A stretch of 64,000 nt of DNA. Origin: an uncultured Cohaesibacter sp. (GTDB taxonomy: Bacteria > Pseudomonadota > Alphaproteobacteria > Rhizobiales > Cohaesibacteraceae). Both the position numbers and the translations under genes were made by a program. Position 1 is the first letter of the stretch; every line of letters starts with the position of its first letter. Where the stretch lies: positions 4,481,001 through 4,545,000 of the forward strand of contig NZ_OY762905.1 in the NCBI RefSeq assembly GCF_963666525.1, written 5' to 3'. The notes under the pieces were generated by a model. The model had not been told where the DNA came from. It searched no databases and worked only from the letters and a program-made list of their open reading frames with translations. Of this stretch, positions 27,353 to 36,297 are shown piece after piece.

Positions 27353-28270
27353 ATGACCGATCTCAATATGACACCCGGCGTCAAGCCTGCAGCACAGAAG
27401 TCAAATGCGCAGAAGCCTCAGTGGCTCATCTCGGCGCAAAATCTGGTGCTGTTCCTGCTGAAGAACCCGACCTCGGCCTATGGCCTGTTCGTTCTTGCCC
27501 TGTTGATCATCCTGGCAATCATCGGGCCGCTGCTGGCGACCCATGATCCGTACATTCAGGACTTGCAGAACGCCTTGCAGGCACCAAGTGCGGCTCATTA
27601 TTTCGGCACCGACGAGCTTGGTCGCGACATCTACAGCCGTCTCTTGTATGGCACGCGTATCTCGCTGACCATCATCGGCATCGTCTCCGTGATTGTCGGC
27701 CCGATCGGTCTCGCTATTGGCACGGTTGCCGGCTATCTCGGGGGTAGGGTCGACACCGTCCTGATGCGGATCACCGATATCTTCCTGTCGTTCCCTTCGC
27801 TGATCCTGTCGTTGGCATTTGTCGCCGCTCTGGGGCCGAGCCTTTACAACGCCATCATTGCCATTTCGTTGACCGCATGGCCGCCGATCGCCCGCCTTGC
27901 CCGTGCGGAAACGCTGACCTTCCGCCAGACCGATTACATCGCCGCCGCCCGCTTGCAGGGGGCATCTAGCTTCCGCATCATCTGGCGCTCGATTGTGCCC
28001 ATGTGCCTGCCGTCGGTGATCATTCGCCTGACCCTCAACATGGCTGTCGTGATCCTCACCGCCGCCGGTCTCGGATTCCTCGGCCTCGGAGCCCAGCCGC
28101 CGCTGCCCGAGTGGGGCGCCATGATCGCCACCGGCCGTCGCTACATGATCGACAGCTGGTGGGTGGTGACATTCCCCGGCATAGCCATCTTCTGCGTCTC
28201 TCTGGGCTTTAACCTGCTTGGTGATGGCCTGCGCGATGCGCTCGACCCCAAACAGCTGAACCGGAGATAG
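27353..28270 (+). CDS. Dipeptide/oligopeptide-type ABC permease (DppC-like)
   Basis: A 305-residue permease. An N-terminal OppC-type segment (NPTSAYGLFVLALLIILAIIGPLLATHDP) precedes HYFGTDELGRDIYSRLLYGTRISL, a DppC hallmark, and then the permease core with DYIAAARLQGASSFRIIWRSIVPMCLPSVIIR. Starts two bases after the DppB-like stop and forms the heterodimeric channel with it. Confidence 0.93.
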   Translation: MTDLNMTPGVKPAAQKSNAQKPQWLISAQNLVLFLLKNPTSAYGLFVLALLIILAIIGPLLATHDPYIQDLQNALQAPSAAHYFGTDELGRDIYSRLLYGTRISLTIIGIVSVIVGPIGLAIGTVAGYLGGRVDTVLMRITDIFLSFPSLILSLAFVAALGPSLYNAIIAISLTAWPPIARLARAETLTFRQTDYIAAARLQGASSFRIIWRSIVPMCLPSVIIRLTLNMAVVILTAAGLGFLGLGAQPPLPEWGAMIATGRRYMIDSWWVVTFPGIAIFCVSLGFNLLGDGLRDALDPKQLNRR

Positions 28271-28274
28271 ACCG

Positions 28275-29129
28275 ATGCAAGAGATGAAGTCCGACACCAT
28301 TCTCGCGGTCGAGAACCTGTCCATCCGCTATCGCGGTACGCCGACGGATGCCGTGCGCAATGTGACCTTCAACCTTGGCCGCGAGCGGCTGGGGATCGTG
28401 GGGGAGAGCGGCTCGGGCAAGTCCACGGTTGGCCGCGCTCTGCTCAAGCTGTTGCCGACGGCTGACATCAAGGCAGACCGCATGCAGTTCCGCGATATCG
28501 ACCTGCTCAATACACCGGAAAAGCAAATGCTGAAGGTCCGAGGGCGGCGGATTTCGATGATCCTGCAGGACCCGAAATTCTCCCTCAACCCGATCCAGAA
28601 GTGCGGGCCACAGGTTGCCGAGGCCTACAGCAATCACATCCGCTGCAGCAAGAAGGAAGCGAAACAGCGCACGCTGGCTATGCTCGAGTCGGTGCAAATC
28701 CGCGATCCTGAACGGGTCTACGGACTTTATCCGCACGAGGTTTCCGGCGGTATGGGACAGCGCATCATGATTGCCATGATGCTGCTTACCGATCCCGATG
28801 TGGTGATTGCCGACGAACCCACCTCTGCGCTCGATGTGACCGTGCGTCTGCAAGTGCTCGATATTCTTGATGCGCTGGTGCGCGACAAGGGTATCGGCCT
28901 CATCATGATTTCGCATGACCTCAATCTGGTGCGCAATTTCTGTGATCGCGTGCTGATCATGTATGCGGGGCAGGTCGTGGAATCGCTCAACGCCAACGAA
29001 ATGCACAAGGCCGAGCACCCCTACACCAGGGGCCTGCTTGCCGCGCAACCCCATATTGGAGGCCCGCGCCAACCCTTGCCGGTTCTCGAACGGCGCCCCG
29101 AATGGCTCGAAGATGTGAAGGTGGTCTGA
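28275..29129 (+). CDS. Oligopeptide-type ABC ATPase (DppD-like)
   Basis: A 284-residue ATPase with Walker A GESGSGKST, signature VSGGMGQRIMIAMML, Walker B VVIADEPTSALDV and the C-terminal oligopeptide/dipeptide extension (KAEHPYTRGLLAAQP) that often carries an Fe-S or structural motif. It is shorter than most DppD proteins (about 320-330). The stop overlaps the next start (ATGA). Confidence 0.92.
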   Translation: MQEMKSDTILAVENLSIRYRGTPTDAVRNVTFNLGRERLGIVGESGSGKSTVGRALLKLLPTADIKADRMQFRDIDLLNTPEKQMLKVRGRRISMILQDPKFSLNPIQKCGPQVAEAYSNHIRCSKKEAKQRTLAMLESVQIRDPERVYGLYPHEVSGGMGQRIMIAMMLLTDPDVVIADEPTSALDVTVRLQVLDILDALVRDKGIGLIMISHDLNLVRNFCDRVLIMYAGQVVESLNANEMHKAEHPYTRGLLAAQPHIGGPRQPLPVLERRPEWLEDVKVV

Positions 29130-29878
29130 TGAAAGCGATCTCGTTTGACAAACTCAGAATTCAGCTCGGATCTGCGCTTATTCTGCCTGATGTGAGTTTT
29201 GAAGTGAAGGCCGGGGAATGCTTCGGACTGGTGGGCGAAAGCGGCTCTGGAAAATCCACCGTTCTGCGCTGCATGTCGCTGTTGTTCCATTCATGGAGCG
29301 GAACCATCGGTATCGATGGCAAGTCCGTGAAGGAGATGAGCCCCTTTGAGAGATGCCGCACCTTCCAGATGGTATTTCAGGATCCTTACGGATCGCTTCA
29401 TCCGCGCCACTCGGTCCGGACGACCCTGTCCGAACCCCTGAAGATCCACAAGCTTGACAATCACATCGAGCGCATGGAACAGGCTTTGATCGACGTGGGA
29501 CTGCCGGTCGACTTCCTCGACCGCTACCCCCATCAGCTCTCCGGCGGCCAGCGCCAGCGCGTAGCCATCGCCCGCGCGCTCATTCTGGAACCGGACATTC
29601 TGCTGCTTGACGAGCCTACTTCGGCTCTTGATGTGTCGGTGCAGGCGGAAATCCTCAATCTGCTGGTCCGGTTGCGCGAGGAAAAGGGCTTCACCTACCT
29701 GATCGTCAGTCACGATCTGGCGGTGGTGGATCACATGTGCGACCGGTTTGCGGTCATGCAGGGCGGCAAGGTCGTCGAGGTTCTGCCGCGTGAAGCCATT
29801 CCCGGCAATGAAGCCACAATGCCCTACGCCCGCGAACTGATTGCAGCCAGCCTGCAATATGAGCGGACAGTGGAATAG
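29129..29878 (+). CDS. Oligopeptide-type ABC ATPase (DppF-like)
   Basis: A 249-residue second ATPase with Walker A GESGSGKST, signature [15 protein letters not shown], Walker B ILLLDEPTSALDV and H-loop IVSHDLAVV. It lacks the long C-terminal extension of typical DppF. ATG 29129 overlaps the preceding stop. Last gene of the operon; a strong terminator follows 48 bases later. Confidence 0.92.
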   Translation: MKAISFDKLRIQLGSALILPDVSFEVKAGECFGLVGESGSGKSTVLRCMSLLFHSWSGTIGIDGKSVKEMSPFERCRTFQMVFQDPYGSLHPRHSVRTTLSEPLKIHKLDNHIERMEQALIDVGLPVDFLDRYPHQLSGGQRQRVAIARALILEPDILLLDEPTSALDVSVQAEILNLLVRLREEKGFTYLIVSHDLAVVDHMCDRFAVMQGGKVVEVLPREAIPGNEATMPYARELIAASLQYERTVE

Positions 29879-29921
29879 CTCCTCATAATAATCCTCCCGG
29901 GGCAATGTCGGTTGCCCAACC

Positions 29922-30935
29922 TCAAGGCCTTTGCTTTTCGGCAAAGGCCTTTTCTCTGCCGCCTCCAAGCCCTAAGTCGGGAGCGATCCAGTCAATGGAC
30001 TGGCCATGTGGCCCGGTCCAGGCAAGCGGCTTGCCATTTCTGCACAGAAGAAATCTGCCGCTTTCCGGCGCAGTCGAGCCGATGGCAAACTGCGGGAAAA
30101 CGCGCTCAGACTCGTTGCTGAGCCAGACTGCGCCGGAGGCCAGCATGTGTCTTGCAAAGTCGTCTCGAAGCGGCTGGTGAGGGATGTAGCTGAGCACGGC
30201 CGTGTGGAAAATGACCAGAGCCGCATCCTGTGGTGCTTGTGCCATAAGAGCGTCAAGATCTCGGGTCAGATCGCCCTTCACCAGCCTTGGCGGATGCTTT
30301 CTGGCGATGCGTATGGCGGCCCTCAGGCGTTCAAGGCGCAGGTGATGCTCTGGCCAGACAAGGGCTTCGAGCCATGCCATGTCCTCGCTCTTCGTCACGT
30401 CAAGCGGATTGAGATCAAGCCCGGCACGCCAGACGATGTCGGGAAAATGCGTCGGTAGTGGTGTGGTTTCCGAGGCTGTGCATTCAAAGATCGGGAAAAC
30501 CCCGTCATCTGTCATGGAAGGGTCAAGGCGCTGCCGTCCCCAATCGTAGCCATAATACTCGGGCAGCAGGCAAAGGCCTGCGGATGCGCCTACCTCGATG
30601 AGGGCGATGGGATCTTCGATCCGGGCGAGGGCGGGTAGAAGGGCGGCGCACCGGGCCGGCTCGTTGGTCTGCGTTGTTCTGCTCAACATGATAGCGGCGA
30701 TGGCGCCTCCATGCGCCAGCAGAGCCCCATCCAGAGCTTCGGGAGAGGTGGGCGTTCCAGTGACAAGCCGCACGGCCCCAAACAGCAGATTGGGCTGCTG
30801 GCGATCCGGAGGCAACTGCTCCAGAAAGCGGAGGCAAACGGAAGATGAGGCCACATGGTGGGCTAGTTTTTCGTAAAGCGGAGACCGGCCAGCAGCCTCG
30901 GTTCGGGCAAATCGTACATATCGTTCCGCAATCAT
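29922..30935 (-). CDS. DUF2332-family protein
   Basis: A 337-residue protein of the DUF2332 family, whose function is unknown. The fold hints at a SAM-dependent methyltransferase-like core: IALIEVGASAGLCLLPEYYGYDW resembles a nucleotide-binding glycine loop. ALVIFHTAVLSYIPHQPLRDDF and GAVWLSNESERVFPQF are family blocks. ATG 30935 with GGAGA upstream fits; the longer frame to 31097 is not supported. It sits between the transporter operon and its binding-protein gene, on the strand of the latter. Confidence 0.78.
   Translation of the reverse strand: MIAERYVRFARTEAAGRSPLYEKLAHHVASSSVCLRFLEQLPPDRQQPNLLFGAVRLVTGTPTSPEALDGALLAHGGAIAAIMLSRTTQTNEPARCAALLPALARIEDPIALIEVGASAGLCLLPEYYGYDWGRQRLDPSMTDDGVFPIFECTASETTPLPTHFPDIVWRAGLDLNPLDVTKSEDMAWLEALVWPEHHLRLERLRAAIRIARKHPPRLVKGDLTRDLDALMAQAPQDAALVIFHTAVLSYIPHQPLRDDFARHMLASGAVWLSNESERVFPQFAIGSTAPESGRFLLCRNGKPLAWTGPHGQSIDWIAPDLGLGGGREKAFAEKQRP
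29926..29956 (+). terminator. Terminator of the ABC transporter operon
   Basis: AAGGCCTTTGC / GCAAAGGCCTT, an 11-bp perfect stem with a TTTTCG loop, followed by TTCT. It overlaps the final codons of the minus-strand DUF2332 gene. Confidence 0.85.
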
Positions 30936-31082
30936 GGTGCTCTCCGGTCGAGCCGTGTCATGTGATAGAATAGGCGTTAGTTGGCAAAGGCCAGCTGGCA
31001 TCAGCGACCCATATCGAAAGCTAGCGGCGGATGTTTCCGTGCGATGACACGCGCTGACTGGCAACCAGAGCAAAACTGAGAC

Positions 31083-31111
31083 AAAAAAAGAGCGCATGGG
31101 ATATGCGCTCT
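31083..31111 (-). terminator. Terminator after the binding-protein gene
   Basis: On the minus strand an AGAGCGCAT/ATGCGCTCT hairpin is followed by a run of seven T. It ends the binding-protein transcript before the DUF2332 gene. Confidence 0.9.
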
Positions 31112-31146
31112 CTTCCGTGGTTTGACTGTTGGTCGATGCCGAGCGA

Positions 31147-32757
31147 CTACTCGGACTTGGTTACGGCCTCGAAACGGCATACCCAAGGGTCAATGATCAC
31201 ATGCTTGACGTTGGCCTGATAGGCGGCCGTGACTACGCGTTCCGAGAAGGGCAGGATCGATGGAATGATGTCCTTGTCCATCTTGACCTGAATGTCCTTG
31301 TAAAGCTCGGTCTGCTTGGCTTGGTCCGGCTCGACAAGGGCCTTTTCGATGATGCTGTTCAGCTCTTCGTTGAAGAAGCTTGTCCGCCAGCCCTGATAGT
31401 TGGTCAGCTTGGCTTCATCAGCGTTGTTGGGGTTGTAGACCATGGCGCGCAGGTTGCTGTCCGGATGCGGGAACTGACCACCGCCACCACGCCCGACAAT
31501 CAGTTCGAATTCGCGGTTGCGCATGGCTCCGTAGATCTGGCTGCCGCCACCGGTGATGATCTCGGCCTTGATGCCTGCCTGTGCCAACGTTGACTGGATG
31601 GCTGTTGCAGAATCGAGGAACTCCTGCGTCGAGATCGCGCGAAGGGTGGTGTTGAACCCATCAGGGTATCCAGCTTCTGCCAAGAGGGCCTTGGCCTTGG
31701 CCACGTCGAATGTGTAGCCCGGATCTGCCATCGCCGAGAAGGCTCCGGAGTTGATCGGCCGCTGACGCTCGACGCCAAAGAACGGCATGATGGTTTCGTT
31801 GATGCCCTTGTAGTCGATCAGATAGCGCAGCGCCTCGCGAACCTTCGGATTGGCAAAACGCTCATCCTTCATCGATACGGCGAGATAGTAGAAACCGGCG
31901 CTCGGGACCGACGTGATGGTCAGATCGGATTTTTCCTTGAGCGCCTTGAGGTCGGCGGCTGCCAGCGAGAAGCCGATGTCCAGATCGCCCTGTTCGAGAC
32001 CGAGGCGTTGGGTCTGGGATTCTGGCAGGTGGCGCATCAAGACGCGCTTCATAGCTGGCGCACCGCCCCAGAAATTGTCATTCCGGGTCAGGATGACATA
32101 TTCGTTGGCACGCCATTTGGTCAGTGAGAAGGCGCCCGAACCGGCTGAATTGTTGGTCAGCCAATCCTTGCCCATGTCGCCGTCTTTCTCGTTGCTCATC
32201 ACAAGCTTGGAATCAAGAATGGAGCCCGGTCCCGCCTGGGTCAGCACCATGATGATGAGCTTCGGGTCGTCGGCTTGCGGCAGGGTGAGCACGAAGGTGT
32301 GGGCATCCTTGGCGACAAAATACTTGTCCACCTCTTCCGATTTGAAACCACGCGATTTCAGATAGGAAGCCTGCGCCAGATTGAGGGTCAGCAGCCTCTT
32401 GAAACTGTAGGCAACATCATCAGCGGTGACCGGATTGCCTGATGCAAACTTGGCGTCGGCGCGCAAATGGAAGGTAACCGACATGTTGTCCGGTGCAATA
32501 TCCCAGCTTTCAGCGAGCCGTGGTTCCAGCGCCCGCGTTTCCGGATTGAGCTGGGCAAGGCTGTCATACACGTTATTCAGGATCTGAACGGCTTCACCGC
32601 CGGTGATGGCGGCAGGGTCCATCGTCAGCACGTTGTTCATGTTGAACGCGACGATCAGCTGGTCTTTTGGCGTTTCTGCCAGCGCGGCAGAGGTGAAGCT
32701 TGCGGTACCAGCCATGAGCATGGCGCCAAAAGCGACAGTAGCGAGCAGTCTTTTCAT
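31147..32757 (-). CDS. Extracytoplasmic peptide/opine-type substrate-binding protein
   Basis: A 536-residue SBP_bac_5 protein (DppA/OppA/NikA fold) with a signal peptide (KRLLATVAFGAMLMAGTASFTSAALA). Family blocks are VLTMDPAAITGGEAVQILNNVYDSL, LEPRLAESW, VTFHLRADAKFASGNPVTADDVAYSFKR and KVREALRYLIDYKGI. ATG 32757 has a strong GGGAGGA site. It most likely serves the permease-ATPase operon at 26328-29878. The ligand may be a peptide, opine or acid-sugar derivative; the enolase gene upstream favours an organic-acid compound, by inference. Confidence 0.9.
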   Translation of the reverse strand: MKRLLATVAFGAMLMAGTASFTSAALAETPKDQLIVAFNMNNVLTMDPAAITGGEAVQILNNVYDSLAQLNPETRALEPRLAESWDIAPDNMSVTFHLRADAKFASGNPVTADDVAYSFKRLLTLNLAQASYLKSRGFKSEEVDKYFVAKDAHTFVLTLPQADDPKLIIMVLTQAGPGSILDSKLVMSNEKDGDMGKDWLTNNSAGSGAFSLTKWRANEYVILTRNDNFWGGAPAMKRVLMRHLPESQTQRLGLEQGDLDIGFSLAAADLKALKEKSDLTITSVPSAGFYYLAVSMKDERFANPKVREALRYLIDYKGINETIMPFFGVERQRPINSGAFSAMADPGYTFDVAKAKALLAEAGYPDGFNTTLRAISTQEFLDSATAIQSTLAQAGIKAEIITGGGSQIYGAMRNREFELIVGRGGGGQFPHPDSNLRAMVYNPNNADEAKLTNYQGWRTSFFNEELNSIIEKALVEPDQAKQTELYKDIQVKMDKDIIPSILPFSERVVTAAYQANVKHVIIDPWVCRFEAVTKSE

Positions 32758-32983
32758 GTTTCCTCCCAATAGTAACCATGAATTACTCTTGCCATGTACG
32801 ACCGACCAGACATGGCTATGACATGCCTGGTCAAGTTTTCTGTTGTCGCACACAGTCTGAATGCGCAGAAACCTCGTCTTTCCTCTTGATGCATGATCTT
32901 CCCGTGAGGCTTCTGCCATGATCCCGGTTGTCCGGGCAGAAAGATCGGGGAGGGCGCAAGTGATGCCCTCTCCCGTAAAGTGT

Positions 32984-34132
32984 CTAGAGAACCCGGTTGT
33001 TCTCGATGAAATCGAAATCGATGTCTTCGCCAAGGCCGGGCCGATCCGGCACATGGACATAGCCGTCCCCGTCCATCGGATCAGACAGGGATTTCAGATA
33101 GTCGAATCCGTCGTCATATTCGAGGAACGGATGCAACAGACCGCGTTCGTACCAGCGGCAATTCTTTGAGGCGGCAACCACATGCAGGTTCATGGCCGTG
33201 TTGCCATGCACTTCGCAATTCATGCCGAAGCATTCTGCCATGCGCATGGTCTTGATGGCTGGAGTGATGCCACCGACATCGTTGACGCCCGTGCGCAGAA
33301 TATCGCAGGCACCAAACCGGACCCACTCGGCGCGATGCCAGTGTTTGCCTGCTGCGCTTTCCGGGCCGAGCACCGGAATGTCGAGATTGTCAGCAAGCCA
33401 TTTGTAGGAAGACAGAGACTGTTCATCGAGAGGTTCCTCGATCCAGTCAAAGTCGAGCTTTTCCAGACCGCGGCCAAGCGCCAGGGCATCTGTGCGGGAA
33501 TACCAGTGGAAGGCATCGATCATCAGACTGATGTCTGGCCCTACAGCCTCGCGGACAGCGGCGCAGGCCTTCAGATCCATTTTCACATCTGGCGCCCAAC
33601 TGACGGGTGGCATCCATGTATGCAGCTTGATGCCCTTGTAGCCGCGCCTGACCAGCGTTTCGGCGAACCGGGCATAATCCTCTGGCGTCGCAAGGCCACC
33701 TTCCAGCTCATCGCCGCACATGATGGAACCGTAGGCCGGCATCTTGTCGCGATAGCCCCCCAGAAGCTTGTAAACCGGCTGATTGAGCGTGCGCCCTGCA
33801 AGGTCCCAAAGGGCACAATCGACAACAGCCAGCGTCCGGTCGGTCAACTGGGCAGCAGAGCCTCGTTGCCAGTGAGCCAGATCCTGCCAGAGCCGTTCCC
33901 TGTCGCGGTGATCCTGACCAATGAGAACCTTTCGCACAAACTTGTCCAGCACATGCGGACGCACGATCTCTGGAGGGCAGAAGGAGTAACCCTTGTTGCC
34001 ATCTTCCGTGCTGATCGTGAGCATTGCCTGCTGGACCTTGTGAGCGGGTCCGGGATGACCATGACCGGCGCTATCGGAATGGCGGCGAGTCGTTGTCGAA
34101 AAGACCGTTGCTGAAACGTCGGTGATAATCAT
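32984..34132 (-). CDS. Mandelate racemase/enolase-superfamily enzyme
   Basis: A 382-residue protein with the MR/MLE capping domain and barrel. Expected active-site positions are KGIKLHTW on the second strand, DAFHWY (metal-binding Asp) on the third, WIEEPLDE on the fourth, LGPES on the fifth and a candidate general-acid/base His in CEVHGNTAMNLH. This fits an acid-sugar dehydratase or related cycloisomerase; the KxH and DxxH patterns differ from the KxK of dipeptide epimerases. The substrate is unknown. ATG 34132 follows GGAAGG; ATG 34150 is also possible. It shares a control region with the divergent GntR gene. Confidence 0.85.
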   Translation of the reverse strand: MIITDVSATVFSTTTRRHSDSAGHGHPGPAHKVQQAMLTISTEDGNKGYSFCPPEIVRPHVLDKFVRKVLIGQDHRDRERLWQDLAHWQRGSAAQLTDRTLAVVDCALWDLAGRTLNQPVYKLLGGYRDKMPAYGSIMCGDELEGGLATPEDYARFAETLVRRGYKGIKLHTWMPPVSWAPDVKMDLKACAAVREAVGPDISLMIDAFHWYSRTDALALGRGLEKLDFDWIEEPLDEQSLSSYKWLADNLDIPVLGPESAAGKHWHRAEWVRFGACDILRTGVNDVGGITPAIKTMRMAECFGMNCEVHGNTAMNLHVVAASKNCRWYERGLLHPFLEYDDGFDYLKSLSDPMDGDGYVHVPDRPGLGEDIDFDFIENNRVL

Positions 34133-34609
34133 ATCAAAAGACCTTCCCATAGCCTTGATGTGGCTACTCTTCTATATGACACATTGTTACGGGCATTTCA
34201 GGCATTCGTCAATATTTGTCATACAGATTTATTGAATTGTTCATATAGATATATGATATGATAGTGAGCGTACTCTCTGAAAACTGATCCTGCTGGCTGT
34301 GGTTTTTCAGGAAAAAGGCGAGGGAAATGCGCAGGATTGTGCTGAAATGCGCAAAAAGGGGTTCAATCTGTGTGTCAAATTTGAATATCGAGGAAAATAT
34401 GATAAATAGTCATATTGATTGCAAATCAGGCATACAGATGCCGAACCGGTTTCATCTTGAGCCGATTTTGGTGTCTTTGCCGGAAAGGTGTCGGGAGGCT
34501 GCCCTGCATGGGTTCGGGGCGGAGCTACCGCGAAAACACCTGTTGCAATGCCCCGATGAAACCGTCGGAAGAAGATTTTGGGTTCCAAGCAACCCTGGAA
34601 AGGCAGACA
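34133..34609. promoter_or_regulatory. Divergent control region with TATGACA inverted sites
   Basis: TATGACA at 34175-34181 and TGTCATA at 34217-34223 form an inverted pair 42 bp apart upstream of the enolase gene. The second is part of an 11-bp match to the transporter promoter. The DNA at 34200-34270 is AT-rich. No gene is supported between here and the GntR start at 34610; the upstream in-frame extension (to 34415) looks like leader. Confidence 0.55.
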
Positions 34610-35353
34610 ATGGACGCTGGACTTGCAGATAAAAAACAGAATGGCGGCAAATCGCAGACATTGGTCAGTCAGATCAGCGATCATCTGAGACGCGAGATTG
34701 CCACGGCGAAATATATTCCCGGAGATCGCCTGCCAAGTGAGGCCGATCTGGGCAAGCGGTATGAGGTGAGCCGGACGGTCGTGCGCGAAGCCATTGCGAT
34801 TCTTCGATCGGATGGCTTGGTTGAGGCACGCAAGGGAGCCGGGGTCTTTGTGCTCGATCCTCAACAGGCGCGCCAGTTCCACCCGTTCGCCGATCTGTCT
34901 TCTGACAGGATCTCCGAAGTCATCGAGCTTTTGGAAATGCGCTCGGCCTTTGAAATCCGCTCCGCCGGACTGGCTGCTGCCCGTCGATCCTCTGCTCAGC
35001 TTGAGAATATCCTCAAGGCCCATGCGGTGGTTGGCGAGGCCATGGATGCCGAAGAGTGGCCCTATGAGGCGGATTTCCAGTTCCACTACGAAATCGCTGT
35101 CGCCACCCAGAACAAGCGCTTCCCGCAATTTCTGGCCATGATCCGCCCGGGCATCATTCCGCGCAAGGATCTGACGGTGGTCAATGACCGGCGCAAGATC
35201 CACCCGAACCCGCATCTGCATCGCGAACATGCAATCATCCTGCAGGCCATTGTCGATGGGGATTCTGAAGCAGCGGAAAATGCCATGAAGACGCACTTGG
35301 AGGGGGCGCTGTCGCGCTATCGCAACATGCTGCGTGAAAGCCTGAAAGTCTAG
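34610..35353 (+). CDS. GntR-family regulator, FadR/FCD type
   Basis: A 247-residue regulator. The winged helix (LVSQISDHLRREIATAKYIPGDRLPSEADLGKRYEVSRTVVREAIAILRSDGLVEARKGAGVFV) is followed by an all-helical FCD ligand domain with the metal-binding pattern D-x3-H (ADFQFHYEIA) and HREHAII. FCD regulators usually respond to organic acids such as uronates, lactate or acid-sugar products, in line with the enolase gene beside it. ATG 34610 is preceded by GGAAAGG. It probably controls the enolase, binding-protein and transporter genes. Confidence 0.9.
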   Translation: MDAGLADKKQNGGKSQTLVSQISDHLRREIATAKYIPGDRLPSEADLGKRYEVSRTVVREAIAILRSDGLVEARKGAGVFVLDPQQARQFHPFADLSSDRISEVIELLEMRSAFEIRSAGLAAARRSSAQLENILKAHAVVGEAMDAEEWPYEADFQFHYEIAVATQNKRFPQFLAMIRPGIIPRKDLTVVNDRRKIHPNPHLHREHAIILQAIVDGDSEAAENAMKTHLEGALSRYRNMLRESLKV

Positions 35354-35761
35354 GAGGGGGCGTTTTCACCCTGAAGGTCGGTCTCGCCCATTCTCTGGCG
35401 GGGACAGGTGACAGGTCTCGAGCCCAGAGAAGGCAGTGGCCTTTGGATGGCTGTTTTCAACAAGGTGGCAGATGCCGCAACGTCAGACGATGGTCGGGCG
35501 TGTATGGGCGCAGTGGCGTCGAAATCATTCTCTCATGTGACTCAATTTTGTGATTCAACCGTTCTCACTTCCGGCTCTGGTTTGCCGGAAGGAGGGCGAT
35601 GTCTCGCAAGGCGAGAAGCGCGTACCTGCTTGTGCGCCCCGGTTTGAGTCTTGGCGGAAAAACAAACTCTCCAAGACTTCGCAACGCAAGCAAGCGGAAG
35701 TATGAATGACGCCATCTGGCGCATTCATTCAACTCTGCAATCAGGATGTGAAGAAGAGAAG
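35354..35761. other. Intergenic region with three hairpins
   Basis: No gene supported. Three perfect inverted repeats lie close together: TTCCGGC/GCCGGAA (35569-35590), TCTCGC/GCGAGA with a 3-base loop (35602-35616) and AGTCTTGG/CCAAGACT (35647-35678). None has an adjacent T-run. They lie downstream of tRNA-Gln in its own direction. Confidence 0.45.
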
Positions 35762-35835
35762 TGGCTGGGGAACCTGGACTCGAACCAGGACCGACGGAGT
35801 CAGAGTCCGCTGTTCTACCATTAAACTATTCCCCA
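35762..35835 (-). tRNA. tRNA-Gln (anticodon CTG)
   Basis: The reverse complement folds into a 74-nt tRNA including an encoded CCA end. The acceptor stem is TGGGGAA/TTCCCCA with discriminator G. The D-arm contains TTTAATGGTA, the anticodon stem GCGGA/TCCGT holds the loop CTCTGAC (anticodon CTG, reading CAG), and the T-arm has GGTTCGAGTCC. It stands alone. Confidence 0.96.
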
Positions 35836-36297
35836 GCAGGAACAAAGGCTTGCGCCAAAGTTTTAAAGAAGCGGTAGAACGTTGTTTTCGAACGTTGTGC
35901 GGGGTTTCTATCCCTGTCCCAACGATGCGTCAAGAGGGGTTTTTGAAAAATATGTGACTGCAGCCTGTTTTTGCTTTTTTCCCACAGGAGCGTTGTGTGG
36001 ATGGCCGGGAAGGGGGCAACTGGCGATTTGGATCATGTCGCAGATTGCGCCTGGAGGACTGTGACGAGGATGCCGGAGAGAGGCTGCGAACAGGGGCGGT
36101 CGGCATGAAGCGGCGGATGGGTCAACACACCGCCTATCCCTGACCCGTGCGAGCGGTACCGATTCTTGGCGCGGTAATTGCATTTCGCGGGTTGCCCTTT
36201 GGCTTCATGCTGCTAGACTAGGGAAGACAACACAATTGAATCACGAGCTGCGCGCCGTGATTTGTCCTCACGATTGCAGCGCAGCAGGAGACAGATA
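35836..36297. other. Intergenic region upstream of the Ppx/GppA gene
   Basis: It holds the promoter of tRNA-Gln (reading left) and the leader of the Ppx/GppA gene (reading right). The stretch 35940-36060 is T-rich. I see no further gene or strong repeat. Confidence 0.5.
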
